Source of the DNA: Methylobacter sp.
GTDB taxonomy: Bacteria > Pseudomonadota > Gammaproteobacteria > Methylococcales > Methylomonadaceae
NCBI GenBank assembly: GCA_023229605.1
Contig: JALNYY010000051.1
Location: 1-25,540, forward strand
Direction of reading: 5' to 3'
Length of the DNA: 25,540 nucleotides
In this document: in pieces, positions 8,013-14,589 of the stretch
Layout: each line of letters opens with the position of its first letter
Position numbering within the stretch: position 1 is the stretch's first letter
Made by a program: the position numbers and the translations under genes
The notes under the pieces: generated by a model
What the model saw: only the letters and a program-made list of their open reading frames with translations
Database searches by the model: none
What the model was told of the DNA's origin: nothing

Positions 8013-9206
8013 TTATGCTCCCTGTGCCGCTTCTTTTGCAACCGCCTCATTACGCGCCTGCACCGCTTTTTCGGCCGCTTCGGCCAAGGTTTCCGCGGTA
8101 ATGATAGGCAGGCCGCTGTCCGCGATAATCCTACGGCCTTCTTCAACGTTGGTGCCGGACAACCTGACAATCAACGGTATTTTCATATCGATTTTCTTGA
8201 CCGCTTCGACAACGCCTTCGGCAATCCAGTCGCAACGGTTGATGCCGGCGAAAATATTAACCAGCATGGCTTTTACGCCCTTGTCGGCCAACACTAAACG
8301 GAAGGCTTTTTCGGTGCGCTCAGCCGATGCGCCGCCGCCCACATCGAGGAAGTTGGCAGGCTCGCCGCCGGCCAGTTTAATCATGTCCATCGTAGCCATC
8401 GCCAGGCCGGCGCCGTTGATCATACAGCCGATGTCCCCGTCCAGGCCGACATAACTCAAACCACGGTCGGCCGCCGCCATTTCGCGGGGATCTTCCTGGG
8501 TTTTATCGCGCAATTCGGAAATCTTTTGCTGACGGAACAAGGCATTGTCATCAAAGCCCATTTTGGCGTCCAGAGCAACCAATTCGTTACTGCGGGTAAC
8601 AACCAGCGGATTGATTTCCAGCATGCTGACATCAAGTTCGCGCAGGGCGCGGTAACACCCCCTGATGGTTTTAACCGCATGACTTAACAATTCGGGATCA
8701 AGGCCCAGTGCAAACGCCATTTCACGCGCCTGATAATCTTGCAGGCCTACCGCAGGTTCAATGTAGATTTTGGTAATGGCATCGGGATTGTTTTCGGCCA
8801 GCTCCTCAATTTCCATGCCGCCTTGAGCGGAACCGACCATCACAATACGCTCTGAACTGCGGTCGACCAGAAAACAAAAATACATTTCCTTGACGATGTC
8901 GGTTCCGGCTTCGACATACAACCTACCGCACACTTTTCCGGCAGGACCGGTTTGATGAGTGACCAGTCTTTTGCCCAGCAACGCTTCCGCCGCCGCTTCA
9001 ACTTCATCGTGGGTTTTGCAGATTTTAATGCCGCCCGCTTTACCGCGCGCACCGGAATGAATCTGCGCTTTGACCGCCCAAATGTGTCCGCCAATATCTC
9101 TGGCGCGTTGCACGGCTTCTTCCGGACTGTAGGCCATGCCGCCTTCAGCGATTTTAACGCCGTAACCACTTAAAATCTCTTTCGCCTGATACTCATGAAT
9201 ATCCAC
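8013..9206 (-). CDS. mtkA: Malate--CoA ligase (malate thiokinase) subunit beta
   Basis: The product is 397 residues with an ATP-grasp domain followed by a CoA-ligase domain, as in SucC. The start MDIHEYQAKEIL is typical. Motifs include SGARGKAGGIK (near residue 52), MLEINPLVVT, a DAKMGFDDNALFR segment (metal and nucleotide binding), GGEPANFLDVGGGAS, and NIFAGINRCDWIAEGV. The FAGINRCDWIAEG form matches what I recall of MtkA from Methylorubrum extorquens rather than the FGGIVRCD form of SucC, supporting malate specificity. The start codon is GTG at 9204-9206, with AGGAG 5 bases upstream. A 149-base gap containing a palindromic repeat separates it from mcl. Confidence 0.92.
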   Translation of the reverse strand: MDIHEYQAKEILSGYGVKIAEGGMAYSPEEAVQRARDIGGHIWAVKAQIHSGARGKAGGIKICKTHDEVEAAAEALLGKRLVTHQTGPAGKVCGRLYVEAGTDIVKEMYFCFLVDRSSERIVMVGSAQGGMEIEELAENNPDAITKIYIEPAVGLQDYQAREMAFALGLDPELLSHAVKTIRGCYRALRELDVSMLEINPLVVTRSNELVALDAKMGFDDNALFRQQKISELRDKTQEDPREMAAADRGLSYVGLDGDIGCMINGAGLAMATMDMIKLAGGEPANFLDVGGGASAERTEKAFRLVLADKGVKAMLVNIFAGINRCDWIAEGVVEAVKKIDMKIPLIVRLSGTNVEEGRRIIADSGLPIITAETLAEAAEKAVQARNEAVAKEAAQGA

Positions 9207-9235
9207 AGCATCTCCTACGTTTATTTAGGTTGTTG

Positions 9236-9345
9236 AATGGCACACGGATGCAACGGCTTTACGCGGATTTTATAACTGCGCCAAGTTTATTTGCGCTTTT
9301 AAATCAGTGTTTATCCGTCTAAATCCGTATCATCCGTGTTCCATT
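9236..9345. repeat. Imperfect palindromic element with phased ATCCGT units, copy 1
   Basis: The left arm, beginning AATGGCACACGGATG, is an imperfect inverted copy of the right arm, which ends CATCCGTGTTCCATT. The element is about 110 bp and fills the mcl/mtkA gap. A related copy lies at 11793-11895. It carries no gene. It may act as an RNA hairpin between mcl and mtkA or be a non-autonomous mobile element. Confidence 0.75.
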
Positions 9346-9355
9346 TCTATAATAG

Positions 9356-10306
9356 TTACTTGTTTTTTGCCGCGATAGCTTCGGCAGCCCTGACCACGTT
9401 ATTGGCCATTTTCTCGGATGCAGCATCGATTAAACGTCCATCCAATGCTGCCGCCCCCTTACCTTGCGCAGCCGCTTCCTTCAAAGCAGCCAGTATGCGT
9501 TTTGCTTTTTCAATTTCAGCTGCGGGGGGAGTAAATATTTCATTGGCTAATTCCACTTGCGACGGATGTATCGCCCATTTACCTTCGCAACCTAAAGCCG
9601 CCGCCCGTCTTGCGGCTGATTTATAACCTTCGGGGTCTTTAATGTCGCCAAAAGGGCCGTCGATAGGACGCAAGCCATAGGCCCGGCATGCAACTGTCAT
9701 CCTACTGATAGCAGCGTGCCATTGATCGCCCGGATAATCAGGATTTAAACCGCCGATATTGGTGGTTCTGGCACGATTGCTTGCGGCGTAATCGGCCACG
9801 CCGAAATGCAAGGCTTCAAGACGGCCCGATGCGCCATTGCGGGCAATATCTTCGACATTAGCCATGCCCAGTGCGGTTTCAATCAAGGCTTCAATACCGA
9901 TCTTGTTTTTCAGCCCCTGCTGCATTTCCAGTTGGTTCAGCATGGCTTCAACCATATAAACATCGGCATAAACGCCCACTTTGGGAATCAAAACCGTGTC
10001 CAGCTTTGCGCCGCACTGTTCGACCAAGTCCACCACGTCACGCACCATGTACTGGGTATCCAGGCCGTTGATGCGCACCGAAACGGTTACGCCGTGCCCC
10101 TTCCAGTCCAGGTCATTTATCGCTTCAATAATGTTTTTTCTGGCTTGTAATTTATCATCAGGAGCAACGGCGTCCTCAAGATCCAGAAAAATAAAATCGG
10201 CGCCACTTCTCATCGCTTTTTCAAACATTTCAGGGCTGGACCCCGGAACGGCTAATTCACAGCGTTGAACTCGTTGAACTGACGCTGCATATAAGGTGTG
10301 GCTCAT
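9356..10306 (-). CDS. mcl: Malyl-CoA lyase
   Basis: The product is 316 residues, of the HpcH/HpaI aldolase/citrate lyase beta-like family. It cleaves malyl-CoA to glyoxylate and acetyl-CoA, closing the serine cycle. Seen in the sequence: RCELAVPGSSPEMFEKA, the acidic metal-site motif FLDLEDAVAPDDK, RINGLDT, LIPKVG, the EALIETALGMAN block with the second metal-binding Glu, and KWAIHPSQVELANE. These match what I recall of the malyl-CoA lyase of Methylorubrum extorquens over most of the length. AGGAAAG precedes the ATG. It leads the mcl-mtkA-mtkB operon, with a good promoter at 10442-10469 and a 5' leader of about 130 bases containing a REP-like hairpin. Beta-methylmalyl-CoA lyase activity cannot be excluded. 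Confidence 0.92.
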   Translation of the reverse strand: MSHTLYAASVQRVQRCELAVPGSSPEMFEKAMRSGADFIFLDLEDAVAPDDKLQARKNIIEAINDLDWKGHGVTVSVRINGLDTQYMVRDVVDLVEQCGAKLDTVLIPKVGVYADVYMVEAMLNQLEMQQGLKNKIGIEALIETALGMANVEDIARNGASGRLEALHFGVADYAASNRARTTNIGGLNPDYPGDQWHAAISRMTVACRAYGLRPIDGPFGDIKDPEGYKSAARRAAALGCEGKWAIHPSQVELANEIFTPPAAEIEKAKRILAALKEAAAQGKGAAALDGRLIDAASEKMANNVVRAAEAIAAKNK

Positions 10307-10350
10307 TTGTGCTTTCCTAATTTTATTGTTGCATGTTGTAAATCAAGCCG

Positions 10351-10407
10351 GGCCGGGTTAGCGCAGCCCGACATTTTGCGGCTGGCTATGCTAGAGCAAA
10401 CCCGGCC
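10351..10407. repeat. REP-like inverted repeat in the mcl leader
   Basis: GGCCGGGTT at 10351-10359 and AACCCGGCC at 10399-10407 are perfect 9-bp inverted arms, with an inner AGCC/GGCT pairing. The layout resembles bacterial REP/palindromic units. A perfect 12-bp palindrome CGGCTTAAGCCG follows at 10412-10423. Both would lie in the transcribed leader of mcl. Confidence 0.55.
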
Positions 10408-10431
10408 TACACGGCTTAAGCCGAACGTAAA

Positions 10432-10488
10432 TTAACCGCACATTTTACTTTCAGAGACCTCAAAGTCAATTTTTACCGCGCATTTTAC
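10432..10488. promoter_or_regulatory. 17-bp direct repeat framing the mcl promoter, candidate operator
   Basis: TTAACCGCACATTTTAC (10432-10448) and TTTACCGCGCATTTTAC (10472-10488) differ at two positions and are exactly 40 bp apart. The first overlaps the mcl -10 box, and the second lies just upstream of its -35 box. This spacing puts both on one face of the helix. A regulator that controls mcl-mtkAB, and perhaps the divergent sga, is a reasonable inference; the 310-base gap 10307-10616 holds no gene. Confidence 0.5.
10442..10469 (-). promoter_or_regulatory. Sigma-70 promoter for mcl-mtkA-mtkB
   Basis: On the minus strand TTGACT (10469-10464) and TAAAAT (10447-10442) are 16 bases apart. Both hexamers are one base from consensus. 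Transcription would start near 10435. Confidence 0.6.
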
Positions 10489-10616
10489 AGATCAAGCCCT
10501 AATCTAATCTTGCCGATTTTTAGCGGCTATGTCATTATTGCTAGTTTTTGGACGTTGGCTTTTTCAATATTCAAGCCGCGTTAATCACTCAACTACATAC
10601 TTAAAGAGGCAATGCA

Positions 10617-11783
10617 ATGGCTGGTCGTAACCACCTATATATTCCTGGCCCTACCAATGTGCCAAATGAAATCCTAAACGCTATGCATGTCACCATGGAA
10701 GACCATCGTTCTCCCGCGTTCCCAAAACTGCTGACACCTCTTTTACAAGATCTGAAAAAAGTCTTTAAAACAGAATCCGGGCAAGCCTTTATTTTTCCTG
10801 CAACCGGCACCGCAGGCTGGGAAGTTGCGCTGACCAACACCTTAAATCCGGGCGACAAGGTTTTAATCTATCGCTTTGGACAATTCAGCCATTTGTGGGC
10901 TGAAATGGCCAAACGCCTGGGTTTCGATGTTGAAATTCATCAAGAAGTCTGGGGCAAAGGCATTCCGCTGGATAAAATAGAGGCCCGTTTAAAAGAAGAC
11001 GCCAACCACGAAATCAAGGCCGTTCTAGCGACCCATAACGAAACAGCTACCGGCGTCACCAGCGATATTGGCGGCGTGCGTAAAGCCATGAACGCTGCAA
11101 ATCACCCGGCGCTATTATTCGTTGACGGCGTCAGCTCGATTGCAAGCCTTGATTTCCGCATGGACGAATGGGGCGTTGACGGCGCCATCAGCGGTTCGCA
11201 AAAAGGCTTTATGATGCCCGCCGGCGGCGCATTTCTGGCATTCAGCCAAAAAGCCCTGAAAGCCACCGAAACATCAACCTACCCGCGCTGTTTCCTGGAC
11301 TTAAGAGACCAGATGAACACCAATAAAGACGGCTACACACCTTACACACCAGCGCTGCCTATATTATACGGCTTGCGCAAGGCGTTGGATTTGTTGCAGG
11401 AAGAAGGTCTGGAGAATGTTTACGCACGTCATCACCGTTTGGCCGAAGGCGTCCGTAAAGCCGTTGCCGCCTGGGGATTAACCATATGCGCGCAACCCGG
11501 TTTCGAGTCGGACACCGTTACAGCGATTGTAGTCCCCGCAGACAAAGATGCCAGAGACGTGATCAGCACTGCTTTTAGCAGATACGACATTTCGTTAGGC
11601 GCCGGTTTATCAGAACTTGCCGGCAAGGCTTTCCGTATCGGCCACGTCGGCGATATGAACGACGTTTCGATGCTGGGCTGTATCGCAGGCGTTGAAATGG
11701 CGATGCTGGACAACGGCTTTGATTTCAAACCGGGTTCCGGCGTTGCCGCAGCGATTGAATACTATCGTTCAACTGCAAATTAA
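10617..11783 (+). CDS. sga: Serine--glyoxylate aminotransferase
   Basis: The product is 388 residues, a class V aminotransferase. It transfers the amino group of serine to glyoxylate, giving hydroxypyruvate and glycine, the entry step of the serine cycle. Seen: N-terminal GRNHLYIPGPTNVP, the TGTAGWEVALTN cofactor-phosphate region (near residues 63-74), THNETATGV, DGVSSIASLDFRMDEWGVD with the cofactor-contacting Asp, and the PLP lysine in SGSQKGFMMP (Lys196). AAAGAGG lies 6 bases before the ATG at 10617; the ATG at 10612 is out of frame. It is divergent from mcl and followed by the reductase gene 172 bases downstream. I could not identify a convincing own promoter. Confidence 0.95.
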   Translation: MAGRNHLYIPGPTNVPNEILNAMHVTMEDHRSPAFPKLLTPLLQDLKKVFKTESGQAFIFPATGTAGWEVALTNTLNPGDKVLIYRFGQFSHLWAEMAKRLGFDVEIHQEVWGKGIPLDKIEARLKEDANHEIKAVLATHNETATGVTSDIGGVRKAMNAANHPALLFVDGVSSIASLDFRMDEWGVDGAISGSQKGFMMPAGGAFLAFSQKALKATETSTYPRCFLDLRDQMNTNKDGYTPYTPALPILYGLRKALDLLQEEGLENVYARHHRLAEGVRKAVAAWGLTICAQPGFESDTVTAIVVPADKDARDVISTAFSRYDISLGAGLSELAGKAFRIGHVGDMNDVSMLGCIAGVEMAMLDNGFDFKPGSGVAAAIEYYRSTAN

Positions 11784-11792
11784 ACTATAAAA

Positions 11793-11895
11793 AATAGAAC
11801 ACGGATGACACAGATTTTAACTGATAAACACGGATAAAAAATTCATAAAGAAAATCCGTTTAAATCCGTCTAATCCGTGCCATCCGTGTTCCATT
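11793..11895. repeat. Imperfect palindromic element with phased ATCCGT units, copy 2
   Basis: The arms AATAGAACACGGATGACAC and GCCATCCGTGTTCCATT are imperfect inverted copies over about 45 bp. The right arm contains ATCCGT at 11854, 11864, 11873 and 11882, a 9-10 bp period. It shares its outer 15-20 bp with the copy at 9236-9345. It fills the gap between sga and the reductase gene. Confidence 0.75.
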
Positions 11896-11955
11896 ATCAA
11901 AACTAACAAATGCTGAATCCTTAATTTAACGGCATTGCCTTTACGAGGATAACCC

Positions 11956-12927
11956 ATGAGCAAACCCAGAGTCTTTATTACCCGCAAGTGGCCTGCCTCG
12001 GTCGAGGCAAAACTCAAAGCGCTTTACGACGTCACCTTAAACGAAGATGACCGGCCGTTAACAGCCGACGAATTCAAATCCGCACTGCAAAATTACGACG
12101 CCGTCTGCCCCACCGTTTGCGATTCGTTTCCCGCCGACGTTATCAACGTCGGGAACAAACGCTGCAAAATTCTGGGCAACTTCGGCGTAGGTTACAACCA
12201 TATCGACATTAACGCCGCCAAGGCGCAGGGCTTGGTGGTCAGCAACACCCCCGGCGTGTTGACGCACAGCACTGCCGATATAGCGATGACTTTATTGCTA
12301 ATGTCAGCGCGGCGCGGAGCGGAAGGCGACCGCCTGGTTCGCGCCAAACAATGGCAAGGCTGGTGCCCGACGCACATGCTGAGCAGCGACGTAACCGGCG
12401 CAACCTTAGGCTTGATCGGCTTTGGCCGTATCGCACAAGCCATGGCAAGAAAAGCCCATCACGGCTTCGGCATGAAAATCGTCTATTTTAAACCCAGCCC
12501 GGCCGACGAATATGTTGTTGACGATCTTAACGCGACCCGTTGCGGATCTTTAGAAGAGCTTATGCAAGCAGCCGATTATGTTTCGCTGCACTGCCCCGGC
12601 GGCGAAGCGACCCGGCATTTAATCAATGCCGACATGATTAACCTGATGAAACCGTCCGCGCACTTAATCAATACCGCCAGAGGCGATGTGGTTGACAGTG
12701 CCGCGCTGATAGCCGCGCTCAAAAACAAAAGAATTGCCGGCGCAGGTCTTGATGTTTACGAAGGAGAGCCTAATGTACCCGAAGGATTCCTGGCCCTGGA
12801 TAACGTATCGTTACTGCCGCACTTGGGCAGCGCCACGTTAGGGACACGCACGGCGATGGGCGAAAAGGTTTTAGCCAATCTGGCTGCGTTTTTTGCCGGG
12901 GACCAGCTGCCTGACCGGGTTGTCTGA
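11956..12927 (+). CDS. Hydroxypyruvate/glyoxylate reductase (D-2-hydroxyacid dehydrogenase)
   Basis: The product is 323 residues. In the serine cycle this enzyme would reduce hydroxypyruvate to glycerate. It has the split catalytic domain and central NAD(P) domain of D-isomer 2-hydroxyacid dehydrogenases: NFGVGYNHIDINAAK, the nucleotide motif GLIGFGRIAQ, and the catalytic Arg242 (NTARGD), Glu271 (EGEP) and His289 (PHLGSAT). The third glycine of GxGxxG is Ala here. The sequence is closer to glyoxylate-reductase (GyaR/GhrB-like) proteins than to the HprA I recall from Methylorubrum, so I leave the symbol empty. It follows sga on the same strand across a repeat element. A hairpin ends the region. 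Confidence 0.88.
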   Translation: MSKPRVFITRKWPASVEAKLKALYDVTLNEDDRPLTADEFKSALQNYDAVCPTVCDSFPADVINVGNKRCKILGNFGVGYNHIDINAAKAQGLVVSNTPGVLTHSTADIAMTLLLMSARRGAEGDRLVRAKQWQGWCPTHMLSSDVTGATLGLIGFGRIAQAMARKAHHGFGMKIVYFKPSPADEYVVDDLNATRCGSLEELMQAADYVSLHCPGGEATRHLINADMINLMKPSAHLINTARGDVVDSAALIAALKNKRIAGAGLDVYEGEPNVPEGFLALDNVSLLPHLGSATLGTRTAMGEKVLANLAAFFAGDQLPDRVV

Positions 12928-12931
12928 CAGA

Positions 12932-12970
12932 CACTGTGCGAGGTTGATACCGTTCCGACCCTGCACAGTG
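12932..12970. terminator. Hairpin downstream of the reductase gene
   Basis: CACTGTGC(G)AGG and CCTGCACAGTG pair with a one-base bulge around a 16-base loop. No T-tract follows, so it may be a processing or convergent-stop structure rather than a true intrinsic terminator. The convergent hydrolase gene ends at 13024. Confidence 0.4.
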
Positions 12971-13023
12971 CAAAAATCCGATCAAATTCTTGGCGGGATA
13001 AAGCGTTAATTATCCGTTGTCGA

Positions 13024-14577
13024 TTATTCCGCCAAAAATTCCAGTATTTTTCTTATTTCCGTCTGGAAAAAGAAATTAGTGTGGTAAACCTCGCCACCGT
13101 TAAAATCATGAATGTGACCGGAATCCAGGCAAAAGCAAGCATTGTTCGAAACGCCCAAGGTAGGAACCACTAAATCATTGGCTTTATCATCAAATAGTCG
13201 ATCCACCACAGAATCCACTCCCGCTTTAACCACGGTCCGCAAATTTCCTGTGACCTCATAATCAGCCCCGAATCCGTAGTAGCGTTTAGGATCTTCCGGC
13301 TTACTATTTAAAACATTAATAAATTCGCTAACCGGACTTTGATCTTCCAGCCCCGGAACATAAGGCAAACCTGCATCGACTATCGATGAAGCCAGTGTCA
13401 ACAACATGCCCCCGCTAATTGAGGCCAAACCGTCCGGGAACTGATTAACAAAGTTGGCAAGCCGCTCAATCATTGCCGAGAGATTCTCCGGGCGGGCTAA
13501 ATCGGTTCCGGCATTAGGCGTAGCCACAAAAACAATACGATCAATCGTTATGTTAACGCCTGGCTGACGTTGCCGGCCATCAAGCCGTTGGGCAATAAAG
13601 TCATCAGGCAGATGAGTCAAAGCCCGCGCCACCAGCCCACCGCGGCTATGGCAGATAATGTCAAAAACATAATTGCCCGGATGATCCTTGAAGGCGTCGT
13701 AAAACTGCATAACGTTTTCGGCAACACCAATGCTCATGGTATGGTGGTTAAAGGCCAAGACCCGCCCATCATACTGTTCATAAAGCTTTTCAGGAATATC
13801 GGATTTTAACAGCCCGGCAAATGCACCCGCCGTGCTGCTGCTGGTGCCATGTATAAACAGTAAGGCTTTTTTATCGCGAATATCATCCCACTTATCAAAA
13901 GGGATAGGAGACTGGCCCATCAATTCAGTAAAGTTTTTTCCACCGTGCAAGCCCTGAAATGCTCTACAGCGATTTTCCCATTGCTGTATAGCCCAATGCA
14001 CCGAGCTGCCTGCCTGCTTGTCAAATACCTTAGTGACCAATACCTTAAGTATCTTGCTGCCAATTTTGCCAAACAGTCCGCGCGAATCGGATGCGGGTTT
14101 GGCGGGATTTTGATCCTGTCCACTGCGCAAAGTGATGCGGTATTGATTCTGAACGGCCGCTTCGACGGAACGAGTGCTGGGTAAGGCTAGCTTGGGTTCG
14201 ACGGGTTCAGGATAGTGAAAAGAAATAATCCCGGCTTCATCGGTGTACATCAGGAACTGCCGTTCATCCTGATACCCCGGGACTTGCAATAAAATTTCAT
14301 TGTTGCCCACAGCATCCTCAAATACGCCGCCGCGCCCGCCTTGTTCGGGTTGCGGCTCGGGCGTTGGCGCTTCAATGACCAGTGTATGCCGGTCTTCCAG
14401 ATTAGCCTCCCTGATGGCCTCATCCAACCCGGTCTTTTCGGCTGTCAACGCGCGGGTTGTTCCGTGCGCGCGCGCACCAACGTAACGACAGGAACCGGAT
14501 AGGCCGGGGGCAAGCAACGTAATGCCCGCATCCAGTTCAATCGGGTCTACGCTTTCTTTTAATTCAAAGTCTTCCAT
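13024..14577 (-). CDS. Large alpha/beta hydrolase (lipase/esterase-like), CHAT partner
   Basis: The product is 517 residues. The C-terminal half is an alpha/beta hydrolase: oxyanion region LLFIHGTSSSTAGAF (near residues 240-255), nucleophile motif ICHSRGGLVAR with Ser311, then VFVATPNAGTDLA. Candidate Asp468 (NDLVVPT) and His499 (EVYHTNFF) complete the triad. A Cys replaces the first Gly of GxSxG. This looks like DUF7379-type or PGAP1-like lipases. The first 230 residues are not recognised and include a Pro/Glu/Gly-rich linker (near 70-85). No signal peptide or membrane helix is obvious, so it probably acts in the cytoplasm. It starts 12 bases after the CHAT protease gene and is surely cotranscribed. 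I infer an effector that the protease activates or is regulated with. Confidence 0.82.
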   Translation of the reverse strand: MEDFELKESVDPIELDAGITLLAPGLSGSCRYVGARAHGTTRALTAEKTGLDEAIREANLEDRHTLVIEAPTPEPQPEQGGRGGVFEDAVGNNEILLQVPGYQDERQFLMYTDEAGIISFHYPEPVEPKLALPSTRSVEAAVQNQYRITLRSGQDQNPAKPASDSRGLFGKIGSKILKVLVTKVFDKQAGSSVHWAIQQWENRCRAFQGLHGGKNFTELMGQSPIPFDKWDDIRDKKALLFIHGTSSSTAGAFAGLLKSDIPEKLYEQYDGRVLAFNHHTMSIGVAENVMQFYDAFKDHPGNYVFDIICHSRGGLVARALTHLPDDFIAQRLDGRQRQPGVNITIDRIVFVATPNAGTDLARPENLSAMIERLANFVNQFPDGLASISGGMLLTLASSIVDAGLPYVPGLEDQSPVSEFINVLNSKPEDPKRYYGFGADYEVTGNLRTVVKAGVDSVVDRLFDDKANDLVVPTLGVSNNACFCLDSGHIHDFNGGEVYHTNFFFQTEIRKILEFLAE

Positions 14578-14589
14578 AGCGGTCTCTCT

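Noticed and set aside
8012..8170. N-terminal extension of mtkB from an upstream in-frame ATG
   Set aside because: The extra 53 residues lie within mtkA, have no family similarity, and the downstream ATG directly follows the mtkA stop and gives the normal length.
7124..9206. Succinyl-CoA synthetase sucCD instead of mtkAB
   Set aside because: Location in one cluster with malyl-CoA lyase and serine-cycle enzymes, and MtkA-type motifs such as FAGINRCDW, favour malate thiokinase.
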